A model generated the notes under the pieces. That model had not been told where the DNA came from. It did no database searches and saw only the letters and a program-made list of their open reading frames with translations. A program made the translations under genes and the position numbers. Positions 43,614 through 51,836 of a stretch of DNA of 64,000 bases are shown one piece after another. The DNA is from Actinoplanes sp. N902-109 (GTDB lineage: Bacteria; Actinomycetota; Actinomycetes; Mycobacteriales; Micromonosporaceae): positions 5,147,501-5,211,500 of the forward strand of contig NC_021191.1 in the NCBI RefSeq assembly GCF_000389965.1, in the 5' to 3' direction. Positions within the stretch are counted from its first letter, which is position 1; each line of letters opens with the position of its first letter.

Positions 43614-43647
43614 CCCTATAGTAGCGATAGGGTTAATATGCTTAACC
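43614..43647. promoter_or_regulatory. Two perfect inverted repeats in an AT-rich promoter
   Basis: CCCTAT-N7-ATAGGG (43614-43632) is directly followed by GGTTAA-tatgc-TTAACC (43631-43647). They lie 24-57 bases upstream of the redoxin-like start, in a patch far more AT-rich than the surroundings. Either could be the operator of a regulator encoded elsewhere. Confidence 0.55.
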
Positions 43648-43771
43648 GGACGTTGGCCCGCTGATCACCAACGGTCAAAGCGGTCGTCGCCCGGCCATGT
43701 CAGAGTGGCCGCTCAAGCTCCCGCCCGCCGGCCCACCCCCGCTCAGGCCAACGGCTGGCGATCCCCAGGGC

Positions 43772-44194
43772 TCACGCCGCCAGCTGCTGATCCACCCAGC
43801 GGCGCAGCACCGGCGCCGGGGCCGCACCCGCCTGCCGGGCCACCACCTCGCCATCCTTGAGCAGCAACAACGTCGGCACCGCCTGCACCGCGAAGCGCCG
43901 CGACAGCCGTGGCGCGGTGTCCACGTTGACCTTGACCAGCTTCACCCCGCCCGCCAGCTCCCGCGCCACCTGTTCGAGCGCCGGCCCGACCATCCGGCAC
44001 GGCTCGCACCACGGCGCCCACAGGTCCACCAGCACCGGGGTCGACGAGTGTTCGGCCACCTCAGCGAAGGTGTCGTCGCCCGCGTCGACGATCCACGGCA
44101 GGGCGGCCTTGCACGTGGCACACACCGGCCTGCCGGCGCTCGCCGCCCGAATTCTGTTGCGTTGCCCACACTGCTGACACGTCACGATCTCCAC
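43772..44194 (-). CDS. Thioredoxin with N-terminal zinc ribbon (thioredoxin-2 type)
   Basis: A 140-residue protein. The first 30 residues hold two CxxC pairs (TCQQCGQ and VCATCK), a zinc ribbon as in E. coli TrxC. The thioredoxin fold follows: VLVDLWAPWCEPCRMVGPALEQVA, then KVNVDTAPRLSRRFAVQAVPTLLLLKDG with the cis-proline. The active site is WCEPC; WCGPC is usual, and the extra acid should shift its redox potential. It acts as a cytosolic disulfide reductase. It lies downstream of the CHAT gene on the same strand, 14 bases from its stop. Confidence 0.93.
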   Translation of the reverse strand: MEIVTCQQCGQRNRIRAASAGRPVCATCKAALPWIVDAGDDTFAEVAEHSSTPVLVDLWAPWCEPCRMVGPALEQVARELAGGVKLVKVNVDTAPRLSRRFAVQAVPTLLLLKDGEVVARQAGAAPAPVLRRWVDQQLAA

Positions 44195-44208
44195 GGGTCC
44201 AGTGTCCG

Positions 44209-47001
44209 TCAGCCCGGGCCGTACGCGGTGAGCCCGTACCAGGCGACGTACTCCTCGGCACCGCCCTCGGCCAGCGCGGCCCGGGCGTGCCAGACCGCCG
44301 TGGGCAACGTCTCACCCCGCGCAAGCCGTTGATGCAGCACGGTCATCGCGCCCGCCGACGCACCGTCCGGGATCGGCACGTCCGCGGCGGCCACCCCGAC
44401 ACTGCCGTGCGACATCATCGCGCTGGCGAAACCGAGCACCTCGTTGCCACCGTACGGCTGCTGAGCGCCGGAATGACACGAGGCCAGCACCATCCGCCGG
44501 GGTGCCACCCCGTGCGCGAGCAGTTCGTACAGGGTCAGCGGTCCGTCGGTGAGCTGGAGCGCCGAGAACAACGGGCTGTCCGAGCGGAACCGGCCATGAC
44601 ACGCGAAATGGGCCAGCCCGGCCCGCTTGACCAGCGCGATCGTCGCGTCGGCGGTGCTCTCCGGCGGCACCAGCACCCGGGCGCCGTCGTACTCCGCCGC
44701 CACCGCCTTGACCTCGGCACCCGCCCCGTCGAGATCCGGGCCCGCCACCACCGCCACCGCCGGGTCCCCCGGCGCCGGCCGGGCCCGCCGGGCGTGCGCC
44801 CACAACCCGCCCGAGGGCGCCACCGACACCGGTGCCGGGTGCAGGGCCGACCACGGTACGCCGAGCAGCTGCGTCGACGGCACCACGACCAGCGGGACCC
44901 CCGGTGGCACCCGCAGCGGCTCGACCAGCAACCGCGCCAGTGCATCGATCGCCTGCTGGGTGGCCGTGCGCGCCGCCGCCGCGAACCGGGTGCCGGTCAG
45001 CAGCCGGCGCAGCCCGAACTCGGCCGCCGCCAGCTCGGCCCGCAGGGCCGTGACCGCCCCCAGCTCCACCACCCGGGTCCGGCGCGGCTCGACGACCACG
45101 GCCAGCGCCCGGTCCCCGATCACCGCGTACTCGGCCAGCCACCGCCCGGCCAGCTCCCGCCGCAGCTCGGGCAGCGCCGCCGGGGCCGCGGCCTCGCCGC
45201 CGGTCCCCTCGTCACCCGACCACGACCGGCGGCGGATGCGGGTCTCCAGCGCGCTCTGCCGGGCCAGCAACGCGGCGGGTTCCTCACCCCGGGCCAGCCG
45301 CGCGTCCCGCAGCTCCTGCTCCACGTTGCGCAGCGCCACCACGTCCTCGTCGACGCCGGTCGCCGGCGGGTGCACCCGCAACAGCGCGGCCGCCCGGGTC
45401 CGCTCCAGCCACTCGAAGATCCGCGCGGCGCTCGCCCTTCCCGCGGCGGGCGCGCTCGTCGCCCGTACGCCGGAAGCCAATCTTGACTCGTCGGGCGCCG
45501 TCCTCTGCCCGGCCGCGCTCCCCGCCGAGGCGTCCTCCCCCGGGCCGGGCACGCTCGTCGTCCGTACCGCTGGCGCGTCGTTGTCGTCGGGCGCGGCGGT
45601 GGCGAGCGGACGGTCACGCAGCAGCGTGCGCAGGCCGACCTCGCCCAGCTCGGCACCGTGGCCGGAGGCCAGCACCCGCAGCTCGAGCGACGGCAGCGCG
45701 GCGCGGTGCCGGCTCAGGTCACGCAGCCCCCGCATGCACGCCCGCAGCACCTGGTCCGGATCCTGCGCCTCGGCGAGCAACGCCTGGGCCAGATGCCCGC
45801 GCAACCGCACCAGCAGCGACTGACCGCTCGCCAGCTCCCCCACCGCGACCAGCTCGCGCCGCGCCGCCGCCGGACGGTGCAGGGCCAGCGCCACCCGCCC
45901 GGCGGCCAGGCGCGCGTACGCGGCCTCCTCGCGCAGGCCGAGCCGTTGCAACGTCGCCGCCGCCCGGCGCAACCGCTGCAGCACCGCCGTCGAGTCACCC
46001 TCCAGCGCGGCACACGCCTCCGCCTCGGTCACCGCGGCCCGGGCCGCCCACGCCGGACGGCGCTGCCGCCGGAAATCGCGGACCGCGGCCTGCGCGTCGG
46101 CCACCGCCGTGGCCGGATCGCCCAGCTCCAGCGCCAGCCGGGCACAGCGCAACCGGGCCTCCGCGGCCATCAGCTTGGCGCCGTGCCGGTCGAACTCCGC
46201 CCAGGCCGACCGGGCAGCCGCCATCGCCTCGTCGAGCAGACGCAGGTCACGCAGCACATCGGCGTACTCGACGTGATGCTCGCCCAGCGGCAGCCCGGCC
46301 TCGGCGTGCAGCCGCCCGGCCTCCTCGAAGCGGCGCACGCTCTCGGCGAGCCGGCCGGCGTGGTAGCTCGACCAGGCGTGGCTGTTCGCGACGATCGCCG
46401 TGTAGCGGGCGCCCAGGTCCCGGGCCAGGGCGGCGGCCCGGGTGAGATAACCCAGCGCCTCGTCCGGCCGGCCCCGCAGCGTGTGCACATTGGCCAGGTT
46501 GTTGGCCGCCTTGACCCAGACCACCGGCGGGGCGGCCGGATCGTCCAGCACCCCGGTGTACGCCGTGGCAGCGTCGTCCAGGCGACCCCGGTTGTGGTCC
46601 AGCACGGCCAGCTGGAAGCGGATCTCCGGGCGTTCCGCGGCGTCCGCCAGTGAACCGGCCCGGCGCAGGTCGCGGGCCGCGGCGTCGTAGCGGCCCAGCT
46701 CCTGCAGCGCCAGCGACCGGGTGACCAGTACACCGGCGAGCCGCCGGGCCAGCCCCGCGCCCTCGGCCAGGCGCACCGCGCGGTCCAGCAACCGGCCGGC
46801 GCCGACGTTGTCCAGCTTGACGTGCCGCACGTACGCGACGGCGCGCAAGCCGGCGACCAGCGCCTCGGTGTCACCTGTGGCCGTGGCGTGCGCCACGAGT
46901 TCTTGTGCCTCGGCGGCGTATCTGACCGGATCGAGCACGACTCTCTTGTAGGCGGCGTCGGCCCGGTCTCGCAGATCCGCCGGAATGAGAGACGCAGCCA
47001 T
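44209..47001 (-). CDS. TPR-CHAT domain protein (caspase-like protease)
   Basis: A 930-residue protein. Residues ~30-460 are tetratricopeptide-like helical repeats (GRPDEALGYLTRAAALARDLG, GRLAESVRRFEEAGRLHAEAG, and others). A variable Ala/Pro-rich stretch (about 480-550) is followed by a coiled helical segment. The C-terminal CHAT domain (about 640-930) keeps the catalytic pair: His in LAHFACHGRF (near 800) and Cys in VLASCHSGAQ (near 841), then GFASAMMSHGSVGVAAADVPIPD. CHAT domains are caspase-like peptidases often activated through their TPRs. The ATG at 47001 is supported by the domain start and by the divergent protease gene 60 bases away. No signal peptide is present, so it is cytosolic. 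Confidence 0.9.
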   Translation of the reverse strand: MAASLIPADLRDRADAAYKRVVLDPVRYAAEAQELVAHATATGDTEALVAGLRAVAYVRHVKLDNVGAGRLLDRAVRLAEGAGLARRLAGVLVTRSLALQELGRYDAAARDLRRAGSLADAAERPEIRFQLAVLDHNRGRLDDAATAYTGVLDDPAAPPVVWVKAANNLANVHTLRGRPDEALGYLTRAAALARDLGARYTAIVANSHAWSSYHAGRLAESVRRFEEAGRLHAEAGLPLGEHHVEYADVLRDLRLLDEAMAAARSAWAEFDRHGAKLMAAEARLRCARLALELGDPATAVADAQAAVRDFRRQRRPAWAARAAVTEAEACAALEGDSTAVLQRLRRAAATLQRLGLREEAAYARLAAGRVALALHRPAAARRELVAVGELASGQSLLVRLRGHLAQALLAEAQDPDQVLRACMRGLRDLSRHRAALPSLELRVLASGHGAELGEVGLRTLLRDRPLATAAPDDNDAPAVRTTSVPGPGEDASAGSAAGQRTAPDESRLASGVRATSAPAAGRASAARIFEWLERTRAAALLRVHPPATGVDEDVVALRNVEQELRDARLARGEEPAALLARQSALETRIRRRSWSGDEGTGGEAAAPAALPELRRELAGRWLAEYAVIGDRALAVVVEPRRTRVVELGAVTALRAELAAAEFGLRRLLTGTRFAAAARTATQQAIDALARLLVEPLRVPPGVPLVVVPSTQLLGVPWSALHPAPVSVAPSGGLWAHARRARPAPGDPAVAVVAGPDLDGAGAEVKAVAAEYDGARVLVPPESTADATIALVKRAGLAHFACHGRFRSDSPLFSALQLTDGPLTLYELLAHGVAPRRMVLASCHSGAQQPYGGNEVLGFASAMMSHGSVGVAAADVPIPDGASAGAMTVLHQRLARGETLPTAVWHARAALAEGGAEEYVAWYGLTAYGPG

Positions 47002-47061
47002 TGCGCCGCACCGCCTTTCCCCAGAGGCCGTCAGAGTACCGATGACTAGGGAGATGAATCC

Positions 47062-48414
47062 ATGACCATTGCGTCCCGCTGGCCGCTCCCCGACCGCCGA
47101 AGCGCCACGCAGCTCGCGAATGACCAGGAGGACGTGCGCCGGCAGGTCGTGAAGTTGACAGATGCCAACACCGACGAGTCCGCCCGGCAGCAGCAGAACC
47201 AGCTCGTGCAACGTATCCTGCAACGCCAGCGCACCGCGGCGACGGCCCAGGCCACGCCCTTCCTGCATCTCCCGCTCGACAACGCCGGTGACCGGGTCAG
47301 CCTGGTGGCCAGCGGTGAGCTGGTCGTGGATGCCGATCCCGCCACTCTGGACGCCCTCGGTCCGCTGCTCAGCGGCTACCAGCCCGCCGACCGCCACGGC
47401 CGCAGCCCGCACCGGCGGACCCGGGTCTTCCGCGCCCACGCCAAGACCGCGGAGCAGCTGCGCGCCGACGCCTCCCGGCTGCGCAGCCACAACGGCGTCG
47501 AGGCCAACGTCAACACGATCGTGCCGCTGGGCTACGTGACCAAGGGCGACTCCTACCCGGGCAGCACGGTCGCCCCGGCGGCGTTCGCGACCAACGGCGC
47601 CACCGCCCCGGTGCGGGTGGCCATCATCGACACCGGCATCACCGCCGAGCAGCGCACCGACGGCTGGGACAGTGGCGTGATCCGCGCGGGCACCGACCCG
47701 GTCAACGTGCTGGCCCCGCTCGACCGCATCGACTGGTTCGCCGGCCACGGCACCTTCGCCACCGGCATCGTCCGCCAGATCGCCCCGGACTGCGACGTCG
47801 CGGTCTACCGCTTCACCACCACGGACGGCCTGGGCACCGACGAGGCCGCGGCCGACATGATGATCCAGGCCGCCGAGGACGCCAACGGCGAACGGCTGAT
47901 CATCAACGCCTCGTTCGGCACCCCCGCGATCGACGGCGTGCCCCCGCTGGCCATCCAGGAAGCCATCAACCACATCACCGAGCAGCACCCCAGCGTCCTG
48001 ATCATCGCCAGCGCCGGCAACGACGGCCGCGACCAGCCGCTCTACCCCGCCGCCTTCCCCGATGTGGTCGCGGTCGGCGCCCTCAACAGCGACCTCACCC
48101 CGGCGTCCTTCACCAACCACGGCACCTGGGTCGACTGCGCCGCCGTCGGCGTGGGCGTGATCTCGACCTTCGTGGAGGGCAAACTCCCCCCGGAGCCCGG
48201 CATCGGCACCGACATCACCTTCGGCGCCAACTCCTGGGCCACCTGGAGCGGCACGTCATTCAGCGCCCCCCAGATCACCGGCGCCGTGGCCGCCCTCTGC
48301 GGCGAGGACCCCGCCCTGACCCCCCGCCAGGCCCTCGACCAGCTCTTCGCCGGCCGTCCCACCGCCCCCGGCCTGGGCAAGGTGATCCACATCCTGCCCG
48401 GCACACCCCTCTGA
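47062..48414 (+). CDS. Subtilisin-like (S8) serine protease with predicted N-terminal propeptide, no signal peptide
   Basis: A 450-residue protease. The catalytic triad is visible: Asp190 in VAIIDTGI, His229 in FAGHGTFATGI and Ser399 in SGTSFSAPQITGAVAAL, with the oxyanion Asn in IASAGND. The first ~185 residues are helical, then an I9-like inhibitor/propeptide pattern (AKTAEQLRADASRLRSHNGVEANVNTIVPLG). No signal peptide or membrane helix is seen, so the enzyme should remain in the cytoplasm, unlike most actinomycete subtilisins. GGGAG ribosome binding site before the ATG. It is divergent from the TPR-CHAT protease with a 60-base shared promoter region, suggesting joint control. Confidence 0.92.
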   Translation: MTIASRWPLPDRRSATQLANDQEDVRRQVVKLTDANTDESARQQQNQLVQRILQRQRTAATAQATPFLHLPLDNAGDRVSLVASGELVVDADPATLDALGPLLSGYQPADRHGRSPHRRTRVFRAHAKTAEQLRADASRLRSHNGVEANVNTIVPLGYVTKGDSYPGSTVAPAAFATNGATAPVRVAIIDTGITAEQRTDGWDSGVIRAGTDPVNVLAPLDRIDWFAGHGTFATGIVRQIAPDCDVAVYRFTTTDGLGTDEAAADMMIQAAEDANGERLIINASFGTPAIDGVPPLAIQEAINHITEQHPSVLIIASAGNDGRDQPLYPAAFPDVVAVGALNSDLTPASFTNHGTWVDCAAVGVGVISTFVEGKLPPEPGIGTDITFGANSWATWSGTSFSAPQITGAVAALCGEDPALTPRQALDQLFAGRPTAPGLGKVIHILPGTPL

Positions 48415-48457
48415 CCCCCGGTCACCCACCCCGGCGGCCCGGCCCACCCGGACCGGG

Positions 48458-48690
48458 TCGCCGGCCCACCCGCTGGCGGCTTCATCGCGGCCACACCCGC
48501 GCCCACCCGGTGACGGCATCGTCGCGGCCACGCCCGCGCCCACCCGGTGACGGCATCGTCACGGCCACGCCCGCGCCCACCCGGTGACGGCTTCGCCGCG
48601 CCCGGCCGGTGGCGGCTTCGTCGCGGCCACACCCGCGCCCACCCGGTGATGGCTTCGCCGCGGCCACACCGGCGCCCAGCCGGTACGTCG
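48458..48690. repeat. Tandem repeat, 37-bp period
   Basis: The unit CACCCGGTGACGGCATCGTC plus gcggccacgcccgcgcc recurs with starts at 48504, 48541, 48578 and, after a shortened copy, 48640. Degenerate copies flank both sides. Copies are contiguous with no unique spacers, so this is not a CRISPR array. Confidence 0.75.
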
Positions 48691-49036
48691 CCGGGCGCCG
48701 GCCCGGCTGCTCGTGGCCGCTCTGATGGCGGCACACCGGCGATGACGCCCCGCGGCTCGGGCACCTGCGCGCTGAGGTCAGGCCCGCGCCCCGGACCGCG
48801 ACGGCCGCGTGGTCCACCGTGGGCGGCATGCGATCTCCGGGCGGGCCTGCACCTCTGCTTTTCAGAACCAGCTCACGGCCCGTCCGCGGCAGAGCCGTTC
48901 CTCCGCCGGAGATCAGAACGCCGCTCCGAGCCGAGCCGCGGCACCGGACCCGATGGACGAGTCACCTCCCGCCGACGGACGCGCCCGAACGACTGCGCCT
49001 CCCTCCCCTGACCTGGCCGCCCCCACCCCCGAGGTA

Positions 49037-49139
49037 CCCGACCGTGAAGAACCATCGCTACGCCTCGCTCCCCGACCTGACCGCCCCCACCCCCCAAGGC
49101 GCCCGACCGTGAGGAACCACCGCTACGCCTCGCTCCCCG
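49037..49139. repeat. Pair of 38-bp direct repeats spaced 65 bp
   Basis: 49037-49074 and 49102-49139 differ at two positions (cccgaccgtgaRgaaccaYcg...). They lie in the gene-free stretch; no function seen. Confidence 0.65.
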
Positions 49140-50022
49140 GGCTCAGGGACGTCCGGCTGTGGTGACCGACCGACCGCCGAGCGCGCGTACCGACTGCGCC
49201 TCGCCTGGGCCGACGAAGGGACTCGGGGACTGCACGCTCCGCTGTGGTGGCGCTGGAGTGCTGCGCCTCGCGTTGATCACCGCGTCGACGGCCACGCCAA
49301 GGTGGCGGGCAGCGGCAGATCGGGACTACCGTGCCCGACGGCAGCATCGGGTTGCGAGCCATTCGCGCCCGGTCGCCGGCCCAGGGACGCTCGACAATCT
49401 CCGATGACGGCACGGCACCGCCCCGGAGCGCACGGCACGCCGCCTTCACCGACGCACCCCTCACCCAGCCACCAGGGCAAGGCCACGGCACGCTCGCCAG
49501 CCGCGTCAGCACGCCACGACCCCGGGGCGCCGGCACGCCCGCCAATCGCATCGGACCGGCTTGGATCGACCTGCTCAGCGAGACACGCGTACGGCGGCGG
49601 TCCGGCACCGTGGAGGTGGCCGGTGAGACCGCGGTTTCCAGCGCCGCGGCAGCGCGTCCAGGCCGCGAAACCCAGCCCGGCCCTCGACCGCCGGCCTCGG
49701 CAAGGCCCGAACCGCGAAACTCAGCCGAGCCAGAACCGCAGAGATCAGCCAAGATCTGGACCGCGAAACTCGGAGAGCGCCTGGGCCGCCCCGGCCCCGG
49801 GCCCCAAGCACACAGACCAGCTCGGGTCTGTCCAGCAAGCCGCCATCATCACCGCGACCCTCTCGCATCTGTCCACCAACAGCCAGCACCACCGTGACCC
49901 GCTGGGGTGCCGGTCATGAGGCCGGGGGCATCCGCCACGGGATCGGCGGGCCGGACGAGCCGCGAGTCACGACGACTGGCGCCGACCGCCTTGCCCGAGG
50001 CCGGGCCTCATCAGCCGCCCAG

Positions 50023-50553
50023 TCAGACCAGGGTCCACTGGGTGGCGACCGGGGCGGCTCCGGGGCGGTGCAGGGTGAGGCTCATCGGGCCCGGCAGGAC
50101 GTCGTCGATGATGAAGAGGCCGCGGGCGTCGGCCTCGGTGCGGCGGGGCTGGTCGGCGGCGGGCTGGCGGACCTCGATGGTGGCCGGGCCCTGCGGGGCC
50201 AGGTGGCCGGTGAGGCGGCGGCGGGAGCCGGCGGCCTCGACCTGGACGGCGATGACCACCTCGTCGCGGCCCTGCTCGTCGACGACCTGGAAGGTGAGCT
50301 GGCGGGGATGGGGAACGGTGCCCGCGCCACGCACGGCCATGGCGCGGCTGGCCGCGGGCTCGGCCGCGCTGGTGTCCGAGTCCTCGACCAGTTGAGCCAG
50401 TTCCGCGTCGAGGGCACGCAGAATGAAGCTCTCCTTGGCGAGCGTCACGAGATCGCTGGGGGCCGGGTCCGCCTCGCGGAACATCGCCTCCAGCCGGGCC
50501 AGCAGGGGCCCGTCGTCCGGCGAGAGGTCGCCGGGCTCGGTCGGGTCGGTCAC
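50023..50553 (-). CDS. Small sigma-factor-linked protein with helical N-terminus and beta-sandwich-like C-terminus
   Basis: A 176-residue protein with GTG start and GGAG ribosome binding site. Residues 1-60 are acidic and helical (LLARLEAMFREADPAPSDLVTLAKESFILRALDAEL). Residues ~75-176 are beta-rich (RQLTFQVVDEQGRDEVVIAVQV..., ATIEVRQP..., ADARGLFIIDDVLPGPMSLTLH), a pattern like carboxypeptidase-regulatory or SpaA-type sandwiches. It has no membrane helix or zinc motif. It follows the sigma factor by 52 bases on the same strand, so a role as its soluble anti-sigma or co-regulator is the first guess, not shown by sequence. Confidence 0.75.
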   Translation of the reverse strand: MTDPTEPGDLSPDDGPLLARLEAMFREADPAPSDLVTLAKESFILRALDAELAQLVEDSDTSAAEPAASRAMAVRGAGTVPHPRQLTFQVVDEQGRDEVVIAVQVEAAGSRRRLTGHLAPQGPATIEVRQPAADQPRRTEADARGLFIIDDVLPGPMSLTLHRPGAAPVATQWTLV

Positions 50554-50605
50554 AGTGTCTCCTCGGGGCGGGGGGAAAACGCGTTGCGTGCCGCGCTCGT
50601 CACTG

Positions 50606-51202
50606 TCACGATTCCCGAGTTTCGCCGTCGATACCTTCTGTCAGGAATCGGCGTAACTGATTCAGGCAGCGCTTGCGGGTGGGACCGAGGCTGCCGATCG
50701 GCATGTCGAGGGCCGAGGCCGCGAGCTCGTACGACGGGCGGCGGTCCTCCGCGTCCACCACCAGGACCCGCAGTACCTGCTGGCACCGGGAGCCGAGCTG
50801 GGAGAACGCCTGCCAGAGCTCGGCGTCGCGGGCGGCGGTGAGCAGCGGGCGCACCGGGTCGCCCTCGGGGCCGGCCTCGCGGTCGATCAGCCAGGAGTCC
50901 TCGACGGGCTGGGTGCGCCGGCCGCGGCGCAGCGTGGCCCGGGCCTCGTTGCGGCAGGTCGTGCCCAGCCAGGCGCCGAACCGGTCGGGGTCGCGCAGGG
51001 CGCCCAGGTTCTCCAGGGCGCGCAGCCAGGTCTGCTGGAACACGTCGGCCGCGTCCGCCTGTCCCAGGTTGTGGATGCGGCAGATGGCCCAGACCCGGGC
51101 GCTGTAGCGCTCCACGATCCGGTTCCAGGCCGCATGATCCCCGCCGAGCGCCTTGCCGACGAGCAGGGCCATGTCATCGTGGTCCGGCTCGGTGTCGCCC
51201 AT
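50606..51202 (-). CDS. ECF-type RNA polymerase sigma factor
   Basis: A 198-residue sigma factor. Region 2: WNRIVERYSARVWAICRIHNL, then QADAADVFQQTWLRALENLGALRDPDRFGAWLGTTCRNEARATLRRGRR. Region 4: FSQLGSRCQQVLRVLVVDAEDRRPSYELAASALDMPIGSLGPTRKRCLNQLRRFL, a normal HTH ending. The ATG at 51202 begins MGDTEPDHDD; the frame runs further upstream to 51457 only through a 16-17 bp DNA repeat. It heads a two-gene unit with the 176-residue protein. The nearby two-protease pair is the most likely regulon, inferred from linkage. Confidence 0.93.
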   Translation of the reverse strand: MGDTEPDHDDMALLVGKALGGDHAAWNRIVERYSARVWAICRIHNLGQADAADVFQQTWLRALENLGALRDPDRFGAWLGTTCRNEARATLRRGRRTQPVEDSWLIDREAGPEGDPVRPLLTAARDAELWQAFSQLGSRCQQVLRVLVVDAEDRRPSYELAASALDMPIGSLGPTRKRCLNQLRRFLTEGIDGETRES

Positions 51203-51353
51203 CGTCGCCTCCGAAATCGCCGCCGGGACAACCCCCGCGCCCAAGCGTGTCGCCGCCGGGGCACGCCCGACGCCGTTCGAACCCGCCGGGCCTGCCCGGC
51301 GTCGTACCCATCCCGCCGGGCCTGCCCGGCGCCCAAGCCGCCAAGACCCGGCG

Positions 51354-51469
51354 TCCAAGCCCGCCCGACATCCAAGCCCGCCCGACATCCAAGCCGACCG
51401 ACGTGCAAGCCGGCCCGACATCCAAGCCGGCCGACATCCAAGCCGACCGACGTGCAAGCCGGCCCGACG
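51354..51469. repeat. Seven tandem 16-17 bp repeats upstream of the sigma factor
   Basis: Units alternate between tccaagccSgccSgaca and tgcaagccggcccgac(a/g). Length varies 16-17 bases, so the array shifts frame and is unlikely to be coding. It begins about 150 bases upstream of the sigma factor start. Confidence 0.7.
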
Positions 51470-51792
51470 TGCGAAGCCACCGGGACCCGGCGAGCAGCCG
51501 GGCAGGTCCCGGCCGCCGCGTGGAACGGGTCCAGAATCGCATGCCGCCCGGCGGCCCGGACGGCGGCCAGGACCACGCCCGGATCGCCCATCGGCGCCCG
51601 TAGATATCCCGAATTCACCTTAGACCAAGCACATGTCGGAGTTGGCAGCGCGACACGGAGGACCCCGCATCGGCCGAACCGGCGGAGCACAATGTCCGGA
51701 CGCGCCGGCGCTGCGGAACACGCGCACCATGACCAGCCGCACCATGACTGGGCGCACCAAGATCGGGCGCACTACATGTCCGGGAAAAGAAG

Positions 51793-51836
51793 AACGCCGC
51801 TGCGAATTCCACGGGGGAAGAACTCGCAACGGCGTT
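51793..51836 (-). terminator. Strong hairpin followed by a T-rich tract on the minus strand
   Basis: AACGCCGCTGCGAATTC (51793-51809) pairs with GAACTCGCAACGGCGTT (51820-51836) with two mismatches and a 10-base loop. On the minus strand the stem is followed by cttcttttcc, fitting an intrinsic terminator for transcripts coming from def, 275 bases after its stop. It could also be part of a small RNA. Confidence 0.5.

Larger units (their letters stand above)
48415..50022. other. 1.6-kb stretch without a supportable gene
   Basis: Between the S8 protease and the small partner protein of the sigma factor I see no credible gene: the frames are Arg/Pro-rich shadows with no domains or ribosome binding sites. 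The stretch contains a 37-bp-period tandem repeat (48458-48690), a 38-bp direct repeat pair (49037-49074 and 49102-49139) and three copies of ccgcgaaac(t/c)cag near 49663, 49713 and 49761. It may be decayed or serve a regulatory purpose. Confidence 0.6.

Noticed and set aside
47002..48120. N-terminal extension of the CHAT protein to 1,303 residues
   Set aside because: The extension is antisense to the S8 protease and lacks conserved content; the ATG at 47001 begins the natural protein.
48458..48690. CRISPR array
   Set aside because: Units are contiguous and imperfect with no unique spacers, and no cas genes are near, although a TPR-CHAT protein is.
51203..51457. N-terminal extension of the sigma factor
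   Set aside because: It reads through the 16-17 bp DNA repeat array giving RLGCRAG-type nonsense; region 2 begins after 51202.
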